A stretch of 12,606 nucleotides of DNA from Rhodospirillaceae bacterium (GTDB lineage Bacteria; Pseudomonadota; Alphaproteobacteria; Puniceispirillales; Puniceispirillaceae), in the NCBI GenBank assembly GCA_002721775.1, contig PBLM01000017.1, positions 21,954 through 34,559 on the forward strand, in the 5' to 3' direction. The notes beneath the pieces are model-generated. The model did not search any database. It was not told where the DNA came from and saw only the letters and a list, made by a program, of their open reading frames with translations. Numbering within the stretch: position 1 is the first letter of the stretch; the number at the start of each line of letters is the position of its first letter. This document shows positions 1 through 6,966 of this stretch, one piece after another. The position numbers and the translations under genes are program-made.

Positions 1-1359
1 CTGACTCAGAAAGTTGGTTGTCATTTGCCCGTCTTTGAACTCCTTATGTTGGCATAAACGGCATAAAAATGACAGATTGCTAGTTAGACCGATAAGACAG
101 GTCTGACCAAGGCCACGGGCAAGCTGCTTCAGGGCATCTTGTCTGTCTGTGCCAGTGGCGATAATTTTAGCGATCATCGGATCATAATGAATAGAGACCT
201 CATCACCACTGTCCACACCTGTATCTGTTCTAAGCTCCTTACTTTTGGGAAATATCAATTGGTCAATTTGCCCTGGGCTGGGCTGGAAATCATTTGCAGG
301 GTCTTCAGCGTAAATACGTGCCTCTATAGCATGTCCGTTCAGCTGGATATCTGACTGTTTTATTGGTAAAGGTTCGCCAGCGGCAACGCGAAGCTGCAAC
401 GCGACTAGATCGTGTCCAGTGACCTGCTCTGTTACAGCATGTTCAACCTGTAACCGGGTATTCATTTCCATGAACCAGAACCCCTCTGGGTTAAGAGCGC
501 CGCTGCCATCAGCGATAAATTCAACTGTGCCTGCCCCTTCATAGCCGATCGCTTTTGCTGCAGTGACAGCAGCACGGGTCATTGCGGTGCGCACCTCATC
601 TGGCATTTGCGGGGCAGGTGCTTCTTCAATCACCTTCTGATGTCTCCGTTGCACAGAACAATCTCGTTCAAACAAATGCAGATGTGTGCCGTGACAGTCG
701 GATAACAGCTGCACCTCAATATGACGGGGGGCATTTACATATTTTTCAATAATGACATGGCCGTCCCCAAAGGTGGAGACAGCCTCCCTAACTGCACTGT
801 CCAGTTGGGCAGCAAACGCATCCGGGCAGTCAACTTTTCGCATGCCCTTACCGCCGCCACCCGCCCGGGCTTTTATCAGGACAGGATAGCCTATGTCTTT
901 TGCGTGTTCAGCTAGAATATTCGGGTCTTGGTCTGCCCCGTCATAGCCCGGCACAACAGGCACCCCTGCGTCCGCCATCAGACGCTTGGCTTCATCTTTC
1001 AGTCCCATTACCCGGATTGCCTGTGCGGGTGGCCCGATAAAGATAAATCCTGCCTTGCGCACCGCATCAGCAAAATTCGGATTTTCTGATAAAAATCCAT
1101 AGCCCGGATGCAAAACATCTGCCTTGCTGTCCCTCATAGCCTGAAGAAGGGCATCTTGGTTGAGATAAGAAGAGCTAGCATCTGCTGCGCCAATGAAGAC
1201 AGCTTCATCTGCTAGCCGGACATGCCGGGCCAGGCGGTCGGCTTCGGAATAAACAGCAATGGTGTGCATGCCTAATTTCTTTGCGGTATCGATGATACGG
1301 CAGGCAATTTCTCCACGGTTAGCGATCAGCAAGCGCCTGAAATTCAGGTTTTTTTTCAT
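1..1359 (-). CDS. mccA: 3-methylcrotonyl-CoA carboxylase alpha subunit (biotin carboxylase), 3' end cut by window edge
   Basis: This is the ATP-dependent biotin carboxylase subunit that carboxylates biotin with bicarbonate, for transfer to 3-methylcrotonyl-CoA in leucine degradation. I translated 453 codons with no stop up to the window edge. Seen: LLIANRGEIA near residue 10, HPGYGFLSEN at 84-93, the ATP-grasp glycine loop AGGGGKGM at 166-173, ERDCSVQRRHQK at 231-242, and the catalytic EMNTRLQVEH at 298-307. The start is the ATG at 1359, with GAGGG 7 nt upstream. An in-frame ATG at 1380 would add seven residues but has a poorer ribosome site. Family members run to roughly 650-670 residues, so the BT region and the biotinyl (BCCP) domain lie outside the window. 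Propionyl- or geranyl-CoA carboxylase subunits look alike; the adjacent ivd and mccB favour MCC. Start is 31 nt after the mccB stop, so co-transcription is likely. Confidence 0.93.
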   Translation of the reverse strand, partial: MKKNLNFRRLLIANRGEIACRIIDTAKKLGMHTIAVYSEADRLARHVRLADEAVFIGAADASSSYLNQDALLQAMRDSKADVLHPGYGFLSENPNFADAVRKAGFIFIGPPAQAIRVMGLKDEAKRLMADAGVPVVPGYDGADQDPNILAEHAKDIGYPVLIKARAGGGGKGMRKVDCPDAFAAQLDSAVREAVSTFGDGHVIIEKYVNAPRHIEVQLLSDCHGTHLHLFERDCSVQRRHQKVIEEAPAPQMPDEVRTAMTRAAVTAAKAIGYEGAGTVEFIADGSGALNPEGFWFMEMNTRLQVEHAVTEQVTGHDLVALQLRVAAGEPLPIKQSDIQLNGHAIEARIYAEDPANDFQPSPGQIDQLIFPKSKELRTDTGVDSGDEVSIHYDPMIAKIIATGTDRQDALKQLARGLGQTCLIGLTSNLSFLCRLCQHKEFKDGQMTTNFLSQ

Positions 1360-1390
1360 TTTATTTCCCTCTTTTGCCATCTGTTCTGCT

Positions 1391-3019
1391 TTAGAAGCGG
1401 AAAACAGGGAATTGTGTTTGCTCTTTTGGGCCTTGCGCGGCTGCCTTCAGTGACAGGGTGAGCACGGCTCGTGTCTTGCGCGGATCGATAATGCCATCAT
1501 CCCACAACCGGGCAGAGGCATAAAAGGGATCAGATTGCTGGGCAAACTGCTCCAGAATAGGCGTAGAAATCGCTGCAGCTTCCCTATTTGATAGGTTTTT
1601 CCCTTTTTTGGCCAGTGCATCGCGCCGCAACCGGACTAGAACGCCGGCTGCCTGCTCACCGCCCATCACTGCAATTTTCGCATTCGGCCACATCCAGACA
1701 AAATGAGGACTGTAGGCCCGCCCGCACATGCCGTAATTGCCGGCCCCATAAGAACCTCCAATAATCACTGTAATTTTTGTTACAGCAGCTGTAGATACAG
1801 CTGCCACCAGCTTAGCCCCATCCTTAGCAATGCCCCCTGCCTCATAGACCGAACCCACCATGAAACCTGTAATATTCTGTAGAAAAATAAGTGGTATTTT
1901 TCGTTGACAGCATAGTTCGATAAAATGCGCACCTTTCTGAGAACTGTCTGAAAACAAGACGCCATTGTTACCTAAGATACCCACTTGCCGTCCGTCTAAG
2001 CGAGCGAAGCCACAGACAAGGGTAGTGCCGTATCGAGCCTTGAATTCTTCAAATTCTGAGCCATCCACCACACGGGCGATAACTTCTCGCACATCATAGG
2101 GTTGTTTGGGGTCAGCAGGGATCAAGGATAATAATTCGTCTGGATTATAGATGGGTAGGGCGGGGGAGGAAGTCGACTGAGTCTCAGTTCCTGGTTCTAA
2201 ATTTTGAACAATCTGTCTTGCCAGCGTAAGCGCATGATCATCATCCCTAGCCAGATAGTCTGCTACTCCAGAAAGCCTTGTATGGGTATCGCCACCGCCA
2301 AGAGTTTCTGCATCAACATCCTCTCCTGTTGCTTCCTTTACAAGAGGAGGGCCAGCAAGAAAAATAGTACCCTGCTGTTCAACAATAATAGTTTGATCAG
2401 ACATTGCCGGAACATACGCCCCGCCTGCGGTGCATGATCCCATCACTACCGCGATTTGGGCAATGCCTTTGGCGCTCATGCGGGCCTGATTGTAAAAAAT
2501 TCGGCCAAAATGATCCCGGTCCGGAAACACCTCATCCTGATTAGGCAGATTGGCTCCACCACTATCGACAAGATACAAGCAGGGCAGATGATTCTGTTCG
2601 GCTATTTCTTGCGCTCGCAGATGTTTTTTGACAGACAGCGCAAAATAAGTCCCGCCCTTTACCGTCGCATCATTACAGATGATCATACATAACCGGCCTG
2701 ACACCTGTCCGATACCGGCAATCAGCCCAGCAGACGGAACAGCATCCTCATACAGGCCGTAAGCGGCAAACAGCCCGACCTCCAGAAACGGCGTGCCAGG
2801 GTCAATAAGCCTATCAATGCGGGTGCGGGGCAACAATTTGCCTCTGGCCTGATGGCGATCACGTGCAGATGCGCTGCCGCCCTGCATCAGTTGGCAGGCA
2901 ATGGTCTCAGCTTTGTCCACAAGTGCCTGCATCGCCGCCCGGTTAGCTTTAGCATCATCAGAAGACACAGACAGGGAGGAGGTCAGGATAAAAGGTGATA
3001 GGGGGGTCTGCATGCTCAA
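1391..3019 (-). CDS. mccB: 3-methylcrotonyl-CoA carboxylase beta subunit (carboxyltransferase)
   Basis: This 542-residue protein transfers the carboxyl group from carboxybiotin to 3-methylcrotonyl-CoA, giving 3-methylglutaconyl-CoA. It has two crotonase-like carboxyltransferase domains. In the N-domain I see [11 protein letters not shown] at about 151-161 and [15 protein letters not shown] at 194-208. In the C-domain I see [10 protein letters not shown] and [20 protein letters not shown], the two glycine-rich oxyanion-hole regions, followed by [11 protein letters not shown]. Length matches MCC beta subunits (about 535), and the [19 protein letters not shown] wording is typical of MCCB rather than PccB. 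Start choice is uncertain. TTG at 3019 has AGGA 6 nt upstream; the in-frame ATG at 3013 is two codons in and 12 nt from the same AGGA. It lies 36 bp after ivd and 31 bp before mccA, so it is part of one leucine-catabolism operon. Confidence 0.95.
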   Translation of the reverse strand: MSMQTPLSPFILTSSLSVSSDDAKANRAAMQALVDKAETIACQLMQGGSASARDRHQARGKLLPRTRIDRLIDPGTPFLEVGLFAAYGLYEDAVPSAGLIAGIGQVSGRLCMIICNDATVKGGTYFALSVKKHLRAQEIAEQNHLPCLYLVDSGGANLPNQDEVFPDRDHFGRIFYNQARMSAKGIAQIAVVMGSCTAGGAYVPAMSDQTIIVEQQGTIFLAGPPLVKEATGEDVDAETLGGGDTHTRLSGVADYLARDDDHALTLARQIVQNLEPGTETQSTSSPALPIYNPDELLSLIPADPKQPYDVREVIARVVDGSEFEEFKARYGTTLVCGFARLDGRQVGILGNNGVLFSDSSQKGAHFIELCCQRKIPLIFLQNITGFMVGSVYEAGGIAKDGAKLVAAVSTAAVTKITVIIGGSYGAGNYGMCGRAYSPHFVWMWPNAKIAVMGGEQAAGVLVRLRRDALAKKGKNLSNREAAAISTPILEQFAQQSDPFYASARLWDDGIIDPRKTRAVLTLSLKAAAQGPKEQTQFPVFRF

Positions 3020-3055
3020 CCGGTTTCCTTTCAGGATCTTTGCAGGGCAGAGGGG

Positions 3056-4219
3056 TTACGTGGTTTCGGCGAACAGCTCACGCCCAATTAGCATGCGCCT
3101 GATCTCAGATGTGCCTGCACCAATCTCATACAGTTTGGCATCGCGCAGCAGCCGGCCCGTGGGATAATCATTGATATAACCATTTCCCCCTAGGCACTGG
3201 ATTGCTTCAAGTGCAATTTTAGTAGCTTTTTCAGCAGCATATAAAATACACCCTGCTGAATCTTTCCGTGTAGTCTCGCCGCGGTCGCATGCAGAAGCGA
3301 CAGCATAGACATACGCCCGGCAAGCATTCATTTCTGTATACATATCTGCCAGCTTGCCCTGCATCAGTTGGAAGCTTCCGATTGGTTGGCCAAACTGTGC
3401 ACGTTCATGCACATAAGGCACCACCACATCCATTGCTGCGGCCATAATGCCTAATGGTCCGGCTGCAAGTACAACTCGTTCATAATCAAGGCCAGACATC
3501 AGCACATTCACGCCTTTGCCTTCCTCACCCAGCACATTTTCAAACGGCACTTCACACTCATCAAAAATCAGCTCAGCTGTGTTTGACCCGCGCATGCCTA
3601 GCTTATCCAACTTTTTACCGACACTGAAGCCCACCATATCCTTTTCAATCAGAAAGGCAGTTATCCCTTTTGGTCCAGCCTCCATGTCTGTCTTGGCATA
3701 GACTACCAGAATGGACGCATCAGGTGAATTCGTGATCCACATTTTGCCGCCATTAAGCACGTAACGGTCATTGCGTTTTTCAGCAGCCAGCTTCATTGAC
3801 ACTACATCTGAACCTGAGCCATGTTCGCTCATCGCCAGCGATCCAACATGTTCCCCTGAAATCAGTTTTGGCAAATAGGCCTTTTTCTGCTCCTCTGAGC
3901 CCCATCTGGCGATCTGATTTACACAGAGATTTGAATGAGCACCATAAGATAGGCCAACAGACGCAGAGGCGCGGCTGATCTCCTCAATCGCAACACTATG
4001 TGCCAGATAGCCCATAGCAGCCCCGCCATCAGCCAAATCCACAGTGATGCCGTGCAGCCCCAGTGCTCCCATCTTTTTCCATAAATCAGAGGGAAACTGG
4101 TTGCTGGAATCAATCTCTGCGGCACGCGGCGCGATTTCATCAGCAGCAAATCGGCGGACTGATTCACGCAATGAGTCAATTTCTTCGCCAAGACCAAAAT
4201 TCATAACCGCATCAAACAT
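3056..4219 (-). CDS. ivd: Isovaleryl-CoA dehydrogenase
   Basis: FAD-dependent acyl-CoA dehydrogenase, 387 residues from this start. It oxidises isovaleryl-CoA to 3-methylcrotonyl-CoA, the substrate of the carboxylase encoded just downstream, and passes electrons to electron-transfer flavoprotein. Seen: [12 protein letters not shown] near 128-139 and WITNS at 170 (FAD/substrate region), then [14 protein letters not shown] at 244-257. The Glu in that last motif (about residue 247) matches the unusual catalytic base of isovaleryl-CoA dehydrogenases. The C-terminal [12 protein letters not shown] carries Gly where medium- and short-chain enzymes have their catalytic Glu, which supports IVD over other acyl-CoA dehydrogenases. 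I chose the ATG at 4219 because it gives the usual family length and N-terminus. The frame is open to a GTG at 4264, which would add 15 residues. It is probably the first gene of the ivd-mccB-mccA operon. Confidence 0.94.
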   Translation of the reverse strand: MFDAVMNFGLGEEIDSLRESVRRFAADEIAPRAAEIDSSNQFPSDLWKKMGALGLHGITVDLADGGAAMGYLAHSVAIEEISRASASVGLSYGAHSNLCVNQIARWGSEEQKKAYLPKLISGEHVGSLAMSEHGSGSDVVSMKLAAEKRNDRYVLNGGKMWITNSPDASILVVYAKTDMEAGPKGITAFLIEKDMVGFSVGKKLDKLGMRGSNTAELIFDECEVPFENVLGEEGKGVNVLMSGLDYERVVLAAGPLGIMAAAMDVVVPYVHERAQFGQPIGSFQLMQGKLADMYTEMNACRAYVYAVASACDRGETTRKDSAGCILYAAEKATKIALEAIQCLGGNGYINDYPTGRLLRDAKLYEIGAGTSEIRRMLIGRELFAETT

Positions 4220-4436
4220 TATAGGTTCGCCCCCGTATTCAGAAAAAGGGAAACTGTTTTGCACATAGTCTAACCAGATAAAGACCCTGCCGCCAATAGC
4301 GCAAATTCCCTTTCTGCATATGTATATGACCGCACCTACGACAATGTGAGCTGCGCCGATTAAAGGTTCCCAGACGGGAAGAAATTTCAGTGCAAATCTG
4401 AGGCTCTCTTAACTTTGGCGAAAATCCTAGCCAGTT
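4220..4436. other. Intergenic gap between hemH and ivd; likely leader/promoter of the leucine operon
   Basis: No credible gene lies in these 217 bp. On the minus strand, TTGCGC (4299-4304) and TATCTG (4275-4280), 18 nt apart, form a weak sigma70-like pair that could drive ivd-mccB-mccA. Each box matches consensus at only about half its positions. A short perfect inverted repeat, TTCCC-AGAC-GGGAA (4367-4380), lies 56 nt past the hemH stop. On the hemH transcript it is followed by CCTTTAAT, too poor in U for a confident intrinsic terminator. No clear operator for a LiuR-type regulator was recognised. Confidence 0.3.
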
Positions 4437-5471
4437 TTACTTAACCCAACCCGCCAGATTATCCTCTGCAAGTTTGCGGATAACGGCCATGCCCGGAGCA
4501 GAGGCATTCAGACAAGGCACATAGTCAAAGCTGCCGCCGCCATGTTCTTCAAAGCTCTCGCGACCTTCCATCGCCAGCTCTTCAAGCGTCTCAAGGCAAT
4601 CTGCTGAAAATCCGGGCGCCATAATCGCCAGTGACTTAACACCTTTTGCGCCCAGCTTTTCCAGGGTTTTATCCGTATAGGGCTGCAACCATGGTTCTGA
4701 CCCAAACCTGGACTGAAAGGTAACATGGAATTTGTCTTCCGCCCAGCCCAACCCTTCTTTAACCAGACGGGCTGTTTTCATACAATGACAATGATAGGGG
4801 TCACCTTGCACAAAATAGCGTTGCGGGATCCCATGAAAGGACAGCATCAGATGTTCAGGCATTTTCCGGCCCTTGAAATGGATCCTTAATGATTTGATTA
4901 GCGCCTTTATATATAAAGGATGATCATGCCAGGGCGGGACTGTGCGGATCGCTGGCTGCCAACGCAACTTCAATGCCCATTTGAACACCTCATCATTTAC
5001 TGTCGCTGTGGTTGAAGCGGCATATTGCGGATATAAAGGCACAATCACAAAGCGGTTGCAACCTGCTTTGTGCAGTGCCTCAAGTCTGTCCGGAATAGAA
5101 GGCTGACCATACCGCATGGCCCAGTCCACCATCAGGTCTTCACGCTCGCCATACTCAGACTTTAGCATCTCTGCCTGTAGACGAGTATATTTGCGCAATG
5201 GGCTGCCATCTGGGTCATTTTTAAGCCAAATTTTATCATAGGCCGCGCCTGATTTTTTTGGCCGCACATTCAGAATAATCAGGTTCAGGATAAGCCACCA
5301 TAGAAGGCGTGGAACTTCAATCACCCGGGCATCAGATAAAAACTGTTTAAGATACCGGCGCATAGAGGTTTTGTCTGTTGCATCTGGCGTGCCAAGGTTA
5401 ACCAGGAGTAGGCCGGTTTTGGCATGGCGGGGCCAGGTGGGGTGATCATTAGGTAAGGGTTTAACGCTCAT
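4437..5471 (-). CDS. hemH: Ferrochelatase (protoporphyrin ferrochelatase)
   Basis: Inserts ferrous iron into protoporphyrin IX, the final step of protoheme synthesis; these enzymes act at the inner face of the cytoplasmic membrane. The protein has 344 residues, normal for the bacterial family. Seen: LLLVNLGTPD at 21-30 (N-terminal family signature), VPLYPQYAASTTATV at 144-158, LSFHGIPQRY at 210-219 with the conserved metal-site His213, and PGFSADCLETLEEL at 286-299 carrying the conserved acidic residues. A Cys-His-Cys at 228-230 follows YFVQGDPY. Some alphaproteobacterial ferrochelatases carry a [2Fe-2S] cluster, but I cannot say from sequence alone whether these cysteines bind one. Start is the ATG at 5471, with only a weak GAGAG-like ribosome site. 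It lies 103 bp downstream of hemA on the same strand and is probably co-transcribed with it. Confidence 0.96.
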   Translation of the reverse strand: MSVKPLPNDHPTWPRHAKTGLLLVNLGTPDATDKTSMRRYLKQFLSDARVIEVPRLLWWLILNLIILNVRPKKSGAAYDKIWLKNDPDGSPLRKYTRLQAEMLKSEYGEREDLMVDWAMRYGQPSIPDRLEALHKAGCNRFVIVPLYPQYAASTTATVNDEVFKWALKLRWQPAIRTVPPWHDHPLYIKALIKSLRIHFKGRKMPEHLMLSFHGIPQRYFVQGDPYHCHCMKTARLVKEGLGWAEDKFHVTFQSRFGSEPWLQPYTDKTLEKLGAKGVKSLAIMAPGFSADCLETLEELAMEGRESFEEHGGGSFDYVPCLNASAPGMAVIRKLAEDNLAGWVK

Positions 5472-5574
5472 CGCAATCTCTCGAAAAAGCCAGGCAGATT
5501 TCAGTCAGTCAAAGCTGCAAAGCTGCCAGAAACAGCCTCTTGTTAATTGGATATAGATCAAGGGATGCGGCCGA
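5472..5574. repeat. hemA-hemH spacer with an 8-bp tandem duplication
   Basis: The 103-bp spacer holds AAAGCTGC twice in perfect tandem (5511-5526), directly preceded by TCAG twice (5501-5508). A 4-bp stem (GCTG/CAGC, 5522-5536) overlaps the second copy. No coding frame and no convincing terminator were seen, so read-through from hemA into hemH is plausible. Confidence 0.4.
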
Positions 5575-6819
5575 CTAGCCTGCCAGTGAATTTGGCTTGT
5601 CATTTCCTGCCACGTAAGCTGGCGGCTGAACCATATCAAATACACGCGCCAGGCTGTCCACCAGCTGATCCGCCATCTCTGCACTGTGTAACGGGCCGGG
5701 GGTGATCCTCAGCCGTTCGGTTCCGCGGGGTACTGTCGGATAGTTGATGGGTTGAATATATAACCCATGATCGGCCAATAACGTCCAGCTGATCTCAGAG
5801 CATTTTGTTGCATCGCCAACCATTACAGGCACAATATGTGTTGTGCTAGGCAGGGCAGGGAGACAACGATCATCCAGCTTTTCTTTTAGATATTGCGCCA
5901 TATCCTGCTGTTTTGTTCGCTCCTCGGTAGAGCAACGCAAGTAGCGGATAGATGCAAGTGCACCTTCGGCCAACGCGGGTGGCATTGCGGTTGTGAAAAT
6001 AAAGCCAGAACCATAGCCGCGTATCGCATCACACAGCGCATCACTTCCAGCAATATAACCGCCCATCGCGCCGTAAGCTTTTCCAAGTGTGCCTTGTATA
6101 ATGTCAATCTCATCCGCGACCCCGTCACGCTGCGCTATGCCGCCACCTTCGGGGCCGTACATACCCACAGCGTGCACTTCATCCAAATAGGTCATCGCGT
6201 TAAATTGACGTGCCAGAGCGGCAATTTCAGCAATGGGGGAGGTGTCTCCATCCATGGAGTAAACAGATTCAAAGACGATGATCTTATGCCGGGATTTCGG
6301 AATGCTTTTTAACAGCTCTTCCAAGTGATTGAGATCATTATGTCTAAAGATAGCCTTTTCAGCACGGCCATAACGAATACCGGATATAATAGACGCATGA
6401 TTCATCGAATCCGAGAGAATAACCGGGTTGTCCAACAACGCTATCAACGCAGATAAAGACGCTTCATTTGCCACGTAGCCTGAGGTGAAGACCAACGCAC
6501 GCTCCTTCCCATGCAGGCTGGCCAGCTCTTCCTCCAGGGCAACTATAGAGGATGACGTCCCGGAAATGTTGCGCGTTCCGCCTGCACCTGTTCCGTGAGC
6601 TTTCACCGCCGCTGACATTGCTTCAATGGCATGAGCGGACTGACCCATTCCTAAATAATCATTTGAACACCAGATGATAACTTCTCGTGGACCTTTAGCG
6701 GTGTGCCACAGCGCATGCGGATGCTGACCGGTCAGCCGTTCCAGTTCAATAAAATGGCGATAGCGATTTTCCAGCCGTAACTGGTCAACCTTATTCTGCA
6801 ACAGACACTGGTAATTCAA
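5575..6819 (-). CDS. hemA: 5-aminolevulinate synthase (Shemin/C4 pathway)
   Basis: PLP enzyme that condenses glycine with succinyl-CoA to 5-aminolevulinate, the committed step of tetrapyrrole synthesis in alphaproteobacteria and mitochondria. The protein has 414 residues, the usual bacterial length. Seen: [10 protein letters not shown] at 50-59, the glycine-rich [13 protein letters not shown] at 76-88, [10 protein letters not shown] with His141, [12 protein letters not shown] at 211-222 with the PLP-binding Asp213, and [13 protein letters not shown] at 243-255 with Lys247 as the expected Schiff-base lysine. The related 2-amino-3-ketobutyrate-CoA ligase and 8-amino-7-oxononanoate synthase share the fold. 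The N-terminal portion and the hemH neighbour favour ALAS. The ATG at 6819 is preceded by a G-rich GGGGG stretch about 8 nt upstream. The 5' neighbour on the same strand is the FDH alpha gene, 147 bp away. Confidence 0.96.
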   Translation of the reverse strand: MNYQCLLQNKVDQLRLENRYRHFIELERLTGQHPHALWHTAKGPREVIIWCSNDYLGMGQSAHAIEAMSAAVKAHGTGAGGTRNISGTSSSIVALEEELASLHGKERALVFTSGYVANEASLSALIALLDNPVILSDSMNHASIISGIRYGRAEKAIFRHNDLNHLEELLKSIPKSRHKIIVFESVYSMDGDTSPIAEIAALARQFNAMTYLDEVHAVGMYGPEGGGIAQRDGVADEIDIIQGTLGKAYGAMGGYIAGSDALCDAIRGYGSGFIFTTAMPPALAEGALASIRYLRCSTEERTKQQDMAQYLKEKLDDRCLPALPSTTHIVPVMVGDATKCSEISWTLLADHGLYIQPINYPTVPRGTERLRITPGPLHSAEMADQLVDSLARVFDMVQPPAYVAGNDKPNSLAG

Positions 6820-6966
6820 CAGACCCCCCGATCTTCTTCAACGTCGCTGGTATCAATCAGTTATTAGATGCGCCCAATCTCTGCTGAAGATAGGGCTTTT
6901 GCCTTGCATAAACAACAGTAAAACAGTTGGTGCGACAATAGGGCAACACACTGGTCATGCTAGAAG
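6820..6966. promoter_or_regulatory. Spacer between FDH alpha gene and hemA; possible hemA promoter
   Basis: These 147 bp contain no gene. On the minus strand, TTGTTT followed 17 nt later by TATCTT gives a weak sigma70-like arrangement about 80 bp before the hemA start; only the TTG and TAT cores fit well. I looked for an FNR-type TTGAT-N4-ATCAA box and for a GC-rich hairpin followed by U's at the end of the FDH gene, and saw neither. Assignment as a hemA promoter rests mainly on the change of pathway across the gap. Confidence 0.25.

Noticed and set aside
4367..4380. Inverted repeat TTCCC-AGAC-GGGAA as a hemH terminator
   Set aside because: The stem is only 5 bp and is not followed by a U-run on the hemH transcript; it could occur by chance.
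5893..6312. A 139-residue open frame on the plus strand
   Set aside because: It lies wholly opposite hemA, its translation has no recognisable motif, and the minus-strand protein here is fully conserved ALAS sequence.
6904..6936. Inverted repeat CAAC...GTTG after the FDH alpha gene as a terminator
   Set aside because: Pairing is broken by internal mismatches, leaving a 4-bp stem, and no T-run follows.
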